A stretch of DNA of 64,000 nt, from NCBI GenBank assembly GCA_963820495.1, contig CAWGAF010000002.1, forward strand, positions 124,001-188,000, written 5' to 3'. Below the pieces are notes generated by a model. It ran no database searches. It was not told where the DNA came from and saw nothing but the letters and a program-made list of their open reading frames with translations. Shown one piece after another: positions 49,860-58,957 of the stretch (positions are counted from its first letter, which is position 1; each line of letters opens with the position of its first letter). The position numbers and the translations under genes were made by a program. Origin of the DNA: JBBIPA01 sp963820495 (lineage in GTDB: Bacteria; Chloroflexota; Dehalococcoidia; GIF9; UBA5629).

Positions 49860-52379
49860 ATGTCTGAACACGTCTTTATAAATTGTACCGTCGGAGGTCC
49901 TATTTCAGTATATGTCAGAGGTGGAAAGATAGTTAGGGTGCGACCACTGGTAATTGATGAGAAGGATTTAAACCCATGGACAATTGATGCTAGAGGTAAA
50001 AAGTTCTCGCCGCCTAAGAAAATTACACTGGCACCTTATACAGTTACAGAGAGGCAAAAAGTTTACTCAGAAGACAGGATTAAATACCCATTAAAGAGGG
50101 TGGACTTTGATCCTGATAGCAAGAACAGGCTTACTGAAAACAGAGGTAAGTCAAATTATGAGCGAATAAGCTGGGACGAAGCGCTGGATATAATTGCTGG
50201 CGAGATTAAAAGAATAAGGAATAGCTATGGCCCAGAAGCTGTCACTGCCATAACTTCATCTCACCATAACTGGGGTTACGTAGGTTACAGGTTTGGGGCT
50301 TTCGAGAGGTTCTTTAATGTACTGGGACATACATTTATCTACCATAATCCGGATAGCTGGGAGGGTTTTCACTGGGGTGCTCCGCATGTCTACGGTTTTT
50401 ACTGGAATTTAGGATGCCCTGAACAATCGGACCTTCTCACTGATACTTTAAAACATACCGACATGATAGTCTACTGGTCTAATGATCCTGATAGTACTCA
50501 TGGAGGCTACTGTGGACAGGAGTCAGCAAGATGGCGGCTCTGGTTAAAGGAGTTGGGGATAAAGCAGGTTTTTATTGATCCGTTTTGCAACTATACTGCA
50601 TCAATTCTGGGAGATAAGTGGATAGCTCCGAAGGTGGGTACCGATTCGGCAATGGCTCTGGCTATAGCATATGTCTGGCTTAAAGAAAATACGTACGACA
50701 AAGACTATTTGACCAAGAGGACAATTGGATTTGAAGAGTTTAAGAAATATGTGTTAGGTAATAGCGACGGAGTGCCAAAGACCCCTGGATGGGCAGAGGA
50801 AATAACTGGGGTTCCCTCCAGAACTATGGTTGCCCTAGCCAGGGAATGGGCATCCAAGAGGACATCATTATCATGTGGGCTTCGTGGGGGTTGGGGTGGC
50901 GCTATGAGACTGGCATACGGGCATGAATGGGCAAGATTGATGATACTTTTGCAAGCTATGCAGGGTTGGGGCAAACCTGGTGTAAGTATGTGGGGAACTA
51001 CCTCAGGGGGACCTCATAATTCGAATTTCAAGTTTCCTGGATATTCTGATCCGGATGCCAGATTGTCAATGACGCGAGCAGCTAAAAAAATAATAAATAA
51101 CCCAGTCGAACAGCGTCTCTACAGGATACTTTTCCCTGATGCCATTTTAAATCCCCCGATCCACTGGATAGGGGAAGGGTTCTGTGGGCAATCAATAGAG
51201 CAGCAGTTCAAGCCCTATACTTATCCCATGCCAGGTAAATCTGAAGTAAAGATGTTCTACCGTTATGGTGGTGCTTTTATTGGCACTATGACAGAGACGA
51301 ATAAATGGGTAAAGGCATATCAAAGTCCCAAACTTGAATTTGTGGTTAATCAGGACTGCTGGTGGTGTACTGAAACGAGGTTTGCAGACATCATTCTGCC
51401 AGCATGCACCAATCTGGAACGAAATGATATTTCGCAGTGGGCAGAGCCAGGCGGGTACTCTGCGGACTCTTCCAGCGGCTGTAACTTCAGGGTAATTGTG
51501 TACCAGCAGAAATGTATCGAGCCATTGTATGAATCTAAACCTGATTATGAGATCTTTGCTTTGCTGGCAGAAAGACTGGGAATGAAAGGCGATTTTACCG
51601 AAGGTAAATCGGCAGAAGATTGGACAAAGGCAATATTTGACATAACCGACTTGCCCAAATATATATCGTTTGAAGATTTTAAAGAAAAGGGCTATTTTGT
51701 AGTCCCAGTTCCAGAGGACTATAAACCGACAGTAGCGCTTCGCTGGTTCTATGAAGGTAGAGCTTGTGATACACCTACTCATGGTAATCCCAAGAGGGGT
51801 ACGACGAAAGCCCATGAATTAGCGTCATATAGCGGCAAGATAGAATTCGTATCAGAAAGCTTAAAGAAATATATGCCTGATGACGAAGAACGGCCACCAA
51901 TGCCCAGATATATACCTAGCTGGGAAGGGCCGACATCAGCGATTGCCAAGAAATATCCGTTGCAGCTTGTATCTCCACATGTTAGATATTCTTACCACAC
52001 TCACTATGACAGACGTAATGCCTGGATAAGTGATATTCCAGGGCACCGTATAATTAAAGATGGTTACTACTATCAGACTGTAAGAATTCATCCTGCTGAT
52101 GCTGAGGCAAGAGGAATAAAGAATGGGGATGTAGTAAGACTTTATAACGATCGGGGTAGTGTACTGGGCGTGGCACAGGTTACTGAACGTATACGTCCAA
52201 GCGTTGTTCATAGTTATGAGTCTTGTGCTCAGTATGACCCGCTGGAACCAGGGAAAGTTGGGAGTACTGATAAAGCAGGATGCGTGAACTTACTCTCTCC
52301 TTCGAGGATGCTTTCCAAGAATGCGCCGGGTATGGCGAATAATTCCTGTCTCATAGAGATCGAGAAATGGGAAGGGTAA
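49860..52379 (+). CDS. transhydroxylase-type molybdopterin oxidoreductase, large subunit (orphan paralogue)
   Basis: This 839-residue DMSO-reductase-superfamily protein binds molybdopterin guanine dinucleotide. The N-terminus has no CxxC-type iron-sulfur motif, as in the pyrogallol-phloroglucinol transhydroxylase alpha subunit. His135 and Asp165-Ser166 (SSHHNWG, NPDSWEG) keep the 30-residue spacing known for catalytic His144 and Asp174/Ser175 (Mo ligand) in the Pelobacter enzyme, as I recall. It is a clear paralogue of 60578-63151 but has no small subunit next to it. The neighbours are an IS upstream and a TatD-like hydrolase downstream. Substrate unknown; an aromatic hydroxyl transfer or hydration is likely. 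Confidence 0.82.
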   Translation: MSEHVFINCTVGGPISVYVRGGKIVRVRPLVIDEKDLNPWTIDARGKKFSPPKKITLAPYTVTERQKVYSEDRIKYPLKRVDFDPDSKNRLTENRGKSNYERISWDEALDIIAGEIKRIRNSYGPEAVTAITSSHHNWGYVGYRFGAFERFFNVLGHTFIYHNPDSWEGFHWGAPHVYGFYWNLGCPEQSDLLTDTLKHTDMIVYWSNDPDSTHGGYCGQESARWRLWLKELGIKQVFIDPFCNYTASILGDKWIAPKVGTDSAMALAIAYVWLKENTYDKDYLTKRTIGFEEFKKYVLGNSDGVPKTPGWAEEITGVPSRTMVALAREWASKRTSLSCGLRGGWGGAMRLAYGHEWARLMILLQAMQGWGKPGVSMWGTTSGGPHNSNFKFPGYSDPDARLSMTRAAKKIINNPVEQRLYRILFPDAILNPPIHWIGEGFCGQSIEQQFKPYTYPMPGKSEVKMFYRYGGAFIGTMTETNKWVKAYQSPKLEFVVNQDCWWCTETRFADIILPACTNLERNDISQWAEPGGYSADSSSGCNFRVIVYQQKCIEPLYESKPDYEIFALLAERLGMKGDFTEGKSAEDWTKAIFDITDLPKYISFEDFKEKGYFVVPVPEDYKPTVALRWFYEGRACDTPTHGNPKRGTTKAHELASYSGKIEFVSESLKKYMPDDEERPPMPRYIPSWEGPTSAIAKKYPLQLVSPHVRYSYHTHYDRRNAWISDIPGHRIIKDGYYYQTVRIHPADAEARGIKNGDVVRLYNDRGSVLGVAQVTERIRPSVVHSYESCAQYDPLEPGKVGSTDKAGCVNLLSPSRMLSKNAPGMANNSCLIEIEKWEG

Positions 52380-52461
52380 ATCACTAGCGAATGTAGTGTC
52401 TGTTGAATAAGATTAAATGATATGGGATACTAAGTATAAACGATTTTAAGGAGGTTGAGTA

Positions 52462-53253
52462 ATGAGATTTGTCGATCCTCACCTGCATACGGACATGATA
52501 GACGATGTTATTTTGGAAAAACTTTCCATGGCTGGCATGGAGGCAGCGATCGTTCCTTCGCCACATATGTTGAAAGGTTCGGGGACGGCTGACACAATAT
52601 TCCGCCTGTGGCGTAGGTTTCTCGACTTCGAAGTGAATAGTGCTAAGTCCATGGGTTTTGAACTTTTTGTTTCTTTAAGCATTCCATTCTATGGATTAGA
52701 TGCTAAGAACATTGAGGAATGTCTTAAAGAACTGCCTAATTACCTTAAACATGATAGGGTTGTGGCTATTGGAGAAATTGGTCTAGACTGTGGTATTGAA
52801 GATGAAAAGGATCTCTTTAAAGCGCAATTGAAAATAGCCAAAGAGCATAACCTGCCGATAATAGTACATTCTGCTATTAGATTGGCTCCACAGGCTTCTA
52901 CAGTTATAAAGCAAATAGTAGACGTGATCAACGAGGAAAAGTTTCCTATTGAACGAGTGGTTTTAGACCATACTGGTGAAAGCTCTTTTGACTATCGGAT
53001 AAAAACTGGAGCTATGGTTGGATTGAGTGTATGTCATGATAAAATGCCGCCTGAAATAGCTGCCGATTATGTGATAAAGAATCCAGGTAAAAGAGATAAG
53101 TTAATAATAAATTGTGAACTTGCGGGCGGAGATTTCTACTTTACGGTGCCAAGAGTAATTATGGCTATGAGAATGATGGGCTTAAGCCATGATGAGATAG
53201 AAAACGTTGTCTGGGAAAACCCTAGGAAGTTTTTTAAGCTGCCACTGAAATAA
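52462..53253 (+). CDS. TatD-related metal-dependent hydrolase
   Basis: This 263-residue TIM-barrel hydrolase has DPHLHTDM (metal-binding H-x-H), AIGEIGLDCG (Glu ligand), LPIIVHSA, VVLDHTGESS and a C-terminal ENPRKFFKL, the plan of TatD/COG1099 proteins. It follows the orphan molybdoenzyme on the same strand by 82 bases with GGAGG before the ATG and is followed by a strong terminator. It may hydrolyse a ring-opened product, but TatD-type nuclease activity is equally possible. Confidence 0.75.
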   Translation: MRFVDPHLHTDMIDDVILEKLSMAGMEAAIVPSPHMLKGSGTADTIFRLWRRFLDFEVNSAKSMGFELFVSLSIPFYGLDAKNIEECLKELPNYLKHDRVVAIGEIGLDCGIEDEKDLFKAQLKIAKEHNLPIIVHSAIRLAPQASTVIKQIVDVINEEKFPIERVVLDHTGESSFDYRIKTGAMVGLSVCHDKMPPEIAADYVIKNPGKRDKLIINCELAGGDFYFTVPRVIMAMRMMGLSHDEIENVVWENPRKFFKLPLK

Positions 53254-53303
53254 GATTTTAGTGAGATTGGTTAGTTAGGTAATTGAGTTTGGTATAAAAG
53301 ATA

Positions 53304-53335
53304 GAGTTGCAGGCTGTAAGCCTGCAACTCTTTTT
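53304..53335 (+). terminator. rho-independent terminator after the TatD-like gene
   Basis: A perfect 12-base arm GAGTTGCAGGCT (53304-53315) pairs with 53319-53330 over a three-base loop, followed by TTTTT. It lies 51 bases after the stop and faces the convergent DUF362 gene. Confidence 0.88.
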
Positions 53336-53345
53336 ATTAATTAGA

Positions 53346-54611
53346 CTATTTCTTGTATTTACTACTTCTCTTTTTCTCTAGTTCAGCGAGGTAAACTTTC
53401 CAGGGTTTCTCGTCCTCGGCCATTCTGTCACGGAATTCTGGTCCCACTTCCGTATGGTCTTTCCTGTCGAGTATTACCCACAGCGGGAAAGGCTCAGCTG
53501 GAGGACAGCCACCGGAAAACGGACTACCTTGGCCTCGGTGTTTCTTAAGGCAGTCGCCCACAAGTATAACATCTTTGCCAAGTTTCAATCCCTTAGGAAG
53601 CTCCTTCTTGCGACCGACGACGATAGAAATACCCTTATTCTTTTCGTACTCGCCCATTGCCTTTAGCCTTTCCATAGTAAGTGCCAATAATCCCTGACAA
53701 CTACTGCAGCTACCTTCCGCATAAAATTTGTATTCTGGCCATGTATTGAATCCCTTGAGATAAGGTAACCATAGTTTCTTATATACTTCCTTTATAGATT
53801 TGCCTCGGACCTCGATGAATTTTTCTTCGTAGTGTCCCAGTCCACGTTCACGGGCTGGTTCAAAGTAGGCGACTTTCTTAATGTCTAGCCCAATCATACG
53901 GCAAATGGTAGCATCTACTGCTACAGGATCCTTCCCGGCTACAACGCAGCCAAAGTCAACCGGCGTGGTACTGTGAGGGCCAAAACCCTCCGCAGGACGA
54001 ATCATGTCTACTATGTTAAGGTCTGCCTTGATGACAGACCAGACGTCCATCATAGCTGCTGCCAGATCAGTCTGGTGCATCTGGTAATGGACCTTATCCT
54101 GCACTACCCCTTTAATGTTTTTGAGTGCGCAGGTAAATACCATGCTGGCATGCGATTTGAAGATAGGTATGTTAACTATGTGATCTGCTTCTAGAAGAAA
54201 TCTGGGTAACAGTACGCTGGTTATAGCGGACCTGGCATCCCGAATAGGAATCTTTATCAGGTCTTTTTCCCGTTTAATATCGATAATTTTATCTATACCT
54301 GCTTCCTTGGCAGCTTTACCGATACCAGTTACCTCGAGGGCTTCTAGGGTGTCGCAACCAATAGCTGCTGCCTCAGCCAGGATAATCTCCTTTGGCTGGG
54401 CTTTACGTAATATTTTAATAACCGCGGTTACAAAAGCGGGGCTGGTGTTGGCGCTGGTCTCAGGAGGAATAGGGTGCCCCGAGTTGGGTTTGATGACTAC
54501 TGTCGAATTCGGCTTGATTAGATTATCAATCCCGCCTAAAAGAGACAGTGCCTCCTCTATCATTTTCTCCGGGTTAGTTCCCTTGACTATGGAAACGACT
54601 GATTTAGCCAT
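53346..54611 (-). CDS. DUF362-family protein
   Basis: This 421-residue protein has the DUF362 core: STVVIKPNSG, DHIVNIPIFKSHASM, ALKNIKG and the GFGPHSTTPVDFGCVVAGKDPVAVDA block. A C-terminal part has CSSCQGL and a Gly-rich SPFSGGCPPAEP. The family is common in anaerobes and is sometimes linked to Fe-S proteins; its reaction is not established. The ATG has GGAGGG upstream. It lies between the two molybdoenzyme blocks and converges on the TatD-like gene. Confidence 0.82.
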   Translation of the reverse strand: MAKSVVSIVKGTNPEKMIEEALSLLGGIDNLIKPNSTVVIKPNSGHPIPPETSANTSPAFVTAVIKILRKAQPKEIILAEAAAIGCDTLEALEVTGIGKAAKEAGIDKIIDIKREKDLIKIPIRDARSAITSVLLPRFLLEADHIVNIPIFKSHASMVFTCALKNIKGVVQDKVHYQMHQTDLAAAMMDVWSVIKADLNIVDMIRPAEGFGPHSTTPVDFGCVVAGKDPVAVDATICRMIGLDIKKVAYFEPARERGLGHYEEKFIEVRGKSIKEVYKKLWLPYLKGFNTWPEYKFYAEGSCSSCQGLLALTMERLKAMGEYEKNKGISIVVGRKKELPKGLKLGKDVILVGDCLKKHRGQGSPFSGGCPPAEPFPLWVILDRKDHTEVGPEFRDRMAEDEKPWKVYLAELEKKRSSKYKK

Positions 54612-54963
54612 ACTAACATCCCCTCCTTTAATCCCTATTGAGCATATTGCCTAGAGGTAAATTATTATAGCACATGCAGAATTACCTTTAAATTATAAAA
54701 GAAGTTCAGTATTATTTGTTTAAATATTGTTTGTAAATAGGTTTATGCCTATGAAATAAATTACAAATGTAATTTGTTTTGAAGATTGCACCAGATATGT
54801 TGACACCCAACTGAAAGATTGCTTATTATTATTCACATATATCGATAATACACCTGTTTAGGCACACTGAAGCTGTATGAAGTAGAGATATTTGAGGGAT
54901 AAGGATGTGTGTGGTAAACCAGAGTGTTAGTCGAGAGATATAGCAGGCATAAAAGGAGGAGAA
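54612..54963. other. divergent promoter region, no gene
   Basis: These 352 bases separate the divergent DUF362 and uspA genes. They are strongly AT-rich with short palindromes (for example AATTACAAATGTAATT at 54761-54776), and contain the uspA promoter at 54800-54829. No other gene is seen. Confidence 0.6.
54800..54829 (+). promoter_or_regulatory. promoter upstream of uspA
   Basis: TTGACA (54800-54805) and TATTAT (54824-54829), spaced by 18 bases, about 135 bases before the uspA ATG. The long leader is unexplained. Confidence 0.6.
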
Positions 54964-55440
54964 ATGCTAAAGAAAATATTAGTTCCCCTTGACGGCTCCA
55001 AACTGGCGGAGTGTGCTTTACCGTATGTAGAGGAGCTGGCAGCAAAACATGTAGCTGAGGAGGTTGTCTTAATCAGTGTCACAGAGCGTATTCAGGGATT
55101 TAGACCTATAGAGGATTTGGGCTCGCCAACTGAAGAGCGTCTAGCGCCCGAGGCTGTAGGCAAAATGGAAAGACAAGCGATGAAATATCTTGATAGGATA
55201 GCCAAAAGTTTAGAGGGCAAGGGTATTAAAGTGACCAAAGAAGTGCCCTTGGGGAATCCTGCAGAAGAAATTATCATCTATGCAGAGATTAAAGGTTGTG
55301 ATCTTATTGCGATGGCAAGCCATGGGCGTGGTGGCCCCAGCAGGTGGGTGCATGGTAGTGTGGCAGATAGAATCCTCAAGGCTGTCCACGTACCAGTCAT
55401 GATCATACGGGCACCTGGCTGTGCTGCAATTGGTAAATGA
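54964..55440 (+). CDS. universal stress protein (UspA family)
   Basis: This 158-residue UspA-fold protein has an N-terminal KKILVPLDGSKLAECAL and the ATP-binding pattern G-x2-G-x9-G-S in HGRGGPSRWVHGSVAD. An insert of about 20 residues after the second strand is usual in this group. GGAGGAG lies just before the ATG. It stands alone between two minus-strand genes. Confidence 0.9.
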   Translation: MLKKILVPLDGSKLAECALPYVEELAAKHVAEEVVLISVTERIQGFRPIEDLGSPTEERLAPEAVGKMERQAMKYLDRIAKSLEGKGIKVTKEVPLGNPAEEIIIYAEIKGCDLIAMASHGRGGPSRWVHGSVADRILKAVHVPVMIIRAPGCAAIGK

Positions 55441-55470
55441 GCCGCCAGAGAAACGTAATAAAATATTACT

Positions 55471-55532
55471 TAAGAACTACCACCATAGCTGAAGTTGTGA
55501 CGTGCTGCTTGCAGCTATGGTGGTAGTTCTTA
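55471..55532. terminator. 20-bp perfect inverted repeat between convergent genes
   Basis: Arms 55471-55490 and 55513-55532 are exact complements (TAAGAACTACCACC...), with a 22-base loop. The sequence lies between the ends of uspA and the BKACE gene. On the minus strand the hairpin is followed by a T-rich stretch, so it may end the catabolic operon, and perhaps both transcripts. Confidence 0.6.
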
Positions 55533-55588
55533 GTGAATTAGCCTGCTAGCAAAAAGGAAAGGCGATTTTCTTCGATCCAGAGTTGTAT

Positions 55589-56521
55589 TTAGTAATTAAC
55601 CTTGTCCTTCCCTTTTAAGCCCAGTATCTTTCTGGCTTCGTCGGGAGTAGCTATTTCTCGGCCAAGCTCTCTGGCGATTCTTACCACTTTTTCTACCAGT
55701 TGTGCATTAGTGCCGAGCTTACCCTTTTCAATAAAGATATTATCTTCCAGACCTACCCTGGCGTGCCCCCCCATCATTATCGATAGTGTTGCCAGATTAA
55801 ATTCTGCTGGGTAGCCGGCACCGATTACCGACCACTTGTAGTTTTCTGCACCGAACAGTCTATCGGCAGTATGCTTCATGTACATAACATCTTCTATAGT
55901 GGAACCGATTCCACCTAAAATTCCAGTAACAAATTGTATCCACAGTGGAGGCTTGAGGATATTTTTCCTCAGCAGGAAGTTAATATTGTAAAGATGACCG
56001 ACATCGTACGCCTCGTGTTCCGGCTTAGTGTCATTTTCCTTCATGGTTTGGCAAAAGTGTTCAATATCAGCGAAAGTATTTCTGAAGATGAACTCTTTGG
56101 TGCTTTCGGCAAATTGTTTTTCCCACGGGTACTTGTACTCCTCGTCCTTATATCGATCGACTATGGGATGGATTGAAAAATTAATCGACCCCATATTGAA
56201 TGTGGCGAGTTCAGGCTTAAGTGCAGGGACCACTTTTACTCTATCCGCTGCAGTCATATCAGCAGTACCACCAGTAGTCACGCAGACTATCACATTGCTG
56301 CGTGCCTTTATGCCAGCGGCAATTTCCTTGTATACGGCTGGATCGGTCGTTGGCTTGGCAGTCTTGGGGTCCCTGCCGTGAATATGTACTGAGGCTGCCC
56401 CAGCGTTAGCTGCTCTTACAGCATCGTCGATAATCTCTTGAGGTGTTAGAGGTAGGTGAGATGTCTGTGTTGGGAGGGTTATATTGCCAGTTAGGGCACA
56501 AGTTACAATTAGTTTTTCCAT
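55589..56521 (-). CDS. beta-keto acid cleavage enzyme (BKACE, DUF849); candidate triacetate acetoacetate-lyase
   Basis: This 310-residue TIM-barrel zinc enzyme has VTCALTGNITLP at the start, the zinc-binding SVHIHGRD, TFNMGSINF and GLEDNIFI with the conserved Glu. BKACE enzymes transfer the acetoacetate part of a beta-keto acid to acetyl-CoA. As the last gene of the operon it fits the last step of phloroglucinol breakdown: 3,5-dioxohexanoate (triacetate) plus acetyl-CoA to acetoacetyl-CoA and acetoacetate. The family is clear; the substrate is inferred from the operon. Another BKACE substrate, such as 3-keto-5-aminohexanoate, cannot be excluded. Confidence 0.85.
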   Translation of the reverse strand: MEKLIVTCALTGNITLPTQTSHLPLTPQEIIDDAVRAANAGAASVHIHGRDPKTAKPTTDPAVYKEIAAGIKARSNVIVCVTTGGTADMTAADRVKVVPALKPELATFNMGSINFSIHPIVDRYKDEEYKYPWEKQFAESTKEFIFRNTFADIEHFCQTMKENDTKPEHEAYDVGHLYNINFLLRKNILKPPLWIQFVTGILGGIGSTIEDVMYMKHTADRLFGAENYKWSVIGAGYPAEFNLATLSIMMGGHARVGLEDNIFIEKGKLGTNAQLVEKVVRIARELGREIATPDEARKILGLKGKDKVNY

Positions 56522-56605
56522 TTATAGTTTATGAGTCCTCCTTTATTGTACTCTATATTAATTATAAGTTATGTTGTAGTTAGAGTTAAATTTTTATTAA
56601 GCCAC

Positions 56606-57553
56606 CTAGCTTCGTTGCTTTCGAGAGTAATCTATAAGGTACTTTAAAAGATTTTCTCTAGTACGCTTGATAATTTCCGGTGTCCAGTTATCATAGAAGC
56701 CTTTCCCCGATTTAAACCCAAGCTCTCCTTTCTTTACTTTTTCTTTTAAAAGGGGTGATGGGTTGGGAGAAGCCTCTAAATGCTTTAAAACAGTGTTGTG
56801 TATAGCTAATGTCAGATCCAGCCCAGCCATATCAGCGTTCTCAAGCGGCCCTAGAACTGCTACTCTGATACCGAAACTCTGCTTGATGGCAGCGTCAACA
56901 GTGGCGGCATCAGCGATGCCATTTTCCACGATTGAGATTGCCTCTCGCCACAGGGCGTGCTGAAGACGGTTGGCGACAAAACCTGGCACATCCTTCAAAC
57001 ACTTGATGGGATATTTGCCAGCTTTTTTCATAAATTGATAGGTTATTTCCATAGTATCATCAGAGGTATCTTTCCCCTTTACTACTTCAACCAGAGGAAT
57101 GAGATACGGTGGGTACCAGAAATGTGTTCCCACGATTCTGTTTCTATTCTTAGCTTTAGAAGCTATCTCAGTTATGCTAATTACAGATGTATTGGTTGCC
57201 AGAATCTTTTCGGGAGGGGATATCTTGTCTAGCTCTTGAAACGTATCCTGCTTTATTTTGAGGTCCTCGGCTATAGATTCGATAACGATGGGGGCATTGG
57301 CCACTGCTTCAGCCATGTCTCTGGTAGTTTTTATCTTGCCTACAATTTTTGCTATTTCCTCATCTTTGCCGGCTTGGTCTGCTAGCAAAGGGGCTAGCTC
57401 TCCTTTGACGCCTTCAATAGCTTTGTCCAGGGTCTGCTGTGTTCTGGAAAAGAGTGTGACCTGATAACCGGACTTGGCGAAGTGCAACGCCAATCCGTGT
57501 CCTATCATACCTGCGCCTAGTAAAGCAATACTACGAACCTCTTCAGCCTTCAT
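56606..57553 (-). CDS. 3-hydroxyacyl-CoA dehydrogenase-family protein; candidate 3-hydroxy-5-oxohexanoate dehydrogenase
   Basis: This 315-residue NAD-dependent enzyme has an N-terminal Rossmann motif LGAGMIGHGLALHFAKSGY, IESIAEDLKIKQDTF, TNTSVISITEIA, the catalytic THFWYPPYLIPLVEV (His) and a C-terminal dimer domain with VANRLQHALWRE. In the proposed pathway it oxidises (S)-3-hydroxy-5-oxohexanoate to 3,5-dioxohexanoate. It lies between the BKACE and the cupin genes on the same strand. L-carnitine or other hydroxyacid dehydrogenases share the fold, so the substrate is inferred. Confidence 0.82.
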   Translation of the reverse strand: MKAEEVRSIALLGAGMIGHGLALHFAKSGYQVTLFSRTQQTLDKAIEGVKGELAPLLADQAGKDEEIAKIVGKIKTTRDMAEAVANAPIVIESIAEDLKIKQDTFQELDKISPPEKILATNTSVISITEIASKAKNRNRIVGTHFWYPPYLIPLVEVVKGKDTSDDTMEITYQFMKKAGKYPIKCLKDVPGFVANRLQHALWREAISIVENGIADAATVDAAIKQSFGIRVAVLGPLENADMAGLDLTLAIHNTVLKHLEASPNPSPLLKEKVKKGELGFKSGKGFYDNWTPEIIKRTRENLLKYLIDYSRKQRS

Positions 57554-57640
57554 TGGGATAACTCCTTATATAACAGAAATGATACTAGATTGAGTATATA
57601 TTTGTATTTATTTATCGAAGCACGAAGATGGGATTCTAGC

Positions 57641-57979
57641 TTAGTAGTTCACACATACCAGCATGGTTACTATCTTGTTAGTCTTGTTTATAATTTCTCT
57701 TCCCTCAAATGGAGCTATATACAGGGAGTCCATGGGTCCAAGAGTGAACTCTTCTGTTTTAGATTTAATGGTGATTTCTCCATCTAGGACAATATACACT
57801 TTCTCTGTGGGTGAATCTTCATAGGCCCATTCAGAACCACCAGCAGGGAGGAAATATGAAAGCCCCATCCAGAATTTCTGGATACCTGTTTCATCCTTGC
57901 CTTGTAGTCTTAGAGTGGATACATTAAAATGCTTTGGTGCTGCATAGGGTTTAACATCACTAAGTCGAACCTTTTTCAT
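57641..57979 (-). CDS. small cupin protein
   Basis: This 112-residue single-domain cupin has GGSEWAYEDSPTEKVYIVLD (motif 1 with few His) and GPMDSLYIAPFEGREIINKT (motif 2). The usual metal-binding His of motif 1 is partly replaced, so it may be a binding or chaperone-like cupin. It is the fifth gene of the operon, between the cyclase-family and dehydrogenase genes. A step in the pathway or a non-catalytic role are both open. Confidence 0.7.
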   Translation of the reverse strand: MKKVRLSDVKPYAAPKHFNVSTLRLQGKDETGIQKFWMGLSYFLPAGGSEWAYEDSPTEKVYIVLDGEITIKSKTEEFTLGPMDSLYIAPFEGREIINKTNKIVTMLVCVNY

Positions 57980-58048
57980 ATTTCCTCCCTAATGAATTTT
58001 CTATCGTTATTTATTTTTAGAGTGGCTTTAATTTAAGTTCAAGTTGAT

Positions 58049-58810
58049 TTACTGATCACCAGAATCAACGATGGCGACTAATCTGACCATTGAGCCATCC
58101 CCTTTGACCCACCGGATTGGAAATCCAGCTAAAGTAACTCTCTTACCTACTACTTTGTCAATGTCGCCGCCGACATTTTCGTAACCCATGATGCCATTTT
58201 TCAAAATGATGTTGTGGCAGGGTTCCCATAGCGGAAAATCGTCTATTACTTTGCGTCCGGTCTCTTTTTCATACTCAGCACATACGTCCGGCCGCAATGG
58301 ACCTAATCCGTGAGGACCTATCGCGGTAGCCAGCGGATGGTCAAGAGCCTGCTGGTCAACGCCGACACATTTCACACCCTTCTGTACGAACCAATCACCA
58401 GCTTCTTTGTAAAGACCAGGTGAGTAGCAAAAATACTTTGTGTTATCTCCATAATATATATGCCAGTGAGTGTGTACGATGACTATATCCCCCTTTTCAA
58501 TCTTGGGTTTGGCTTTTTCTAAGTCGTCTGGGGTGATTACGCCCCATTTGTTTTTGGGAATGTCGACGACAACTCCAGTGCCATAGTACTTTTCCAAGGG
58601 GATTTCGTCGGTGTACATGCCTCCCTCGAAGACATGAGCTGGGGAATCAGCGTGTGTTGCACAATGCATAGTAGTGGTGATTTTTTGAGTTAGTACTCCA
58701 GCCTTGGCGTGGTAATGTATTCTCTCAATTTGGACATCCGAAAAATAGGGCCATAGTGGCACACCAAAACCCCAAGGATGACTTAAATCTACAAGTTGCA
58801 CTTTTCCCAT
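58049..58810 (-). CDS. cyclase-family metal hydrolase; candidate dihydrophloroglucinol cyclohydrolase
   Basis: This 253-residue protein of the cyclase/kynurenine-formamidase-like family has DLSHPWGFGVPLWP, the metal-binding MHCATHADSPAH (H-x-x-T-H-x-D-x-x-x-H), GDIVIVHTHW and VGVDQQALDHP. These enzymes hydrolyse C-N or C-C bonds with a divalent metal. Its place after the SDR gene fits ring opening of dihydrophloroglucinol to 3-hydroxy-5-oxohexanoate, reported for a Mn-dependent enzyme. The family is clear; the substrate is inferred from the operon. Confidence 0.82.
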   Translation of the reverse strand: MGKVQLVDLSHPWGFGVPLWPYFSDVQIERIHYHAKAGVLTQKITTTMHCATHADSPAHVFEGGMYTDEIPLEKYYGTGVVVDIPKNKWGVITPDDLEKAKPKIEKGDIVIVHTHWHIYYGDNTKYFCYSPGLYKEAGDWFVQKGVKCVGVDQQALDHPLATAIGPHGLGPLRPDVCAEYEKETGRKVIDDFPLWEPCHNIILKNGIMGYENVGGDIDKVVGKRVTLAGFPIRWVKGDGSMVRLVAIVDSGDQ

Positions 58811-58957
58811 AGCAGGATACCTCCTTTAATGTTGTTACTTAGTTCTTGAATAACTCGGGCTCAAGCTTTGAGCTACTCCGGTACCTGTGTAAATAATATT
58901 TTCCTATTTCTTTTCTTTGCCTCCTTCCCGAAAGAAATCATCATTCGATGGTTTTTA

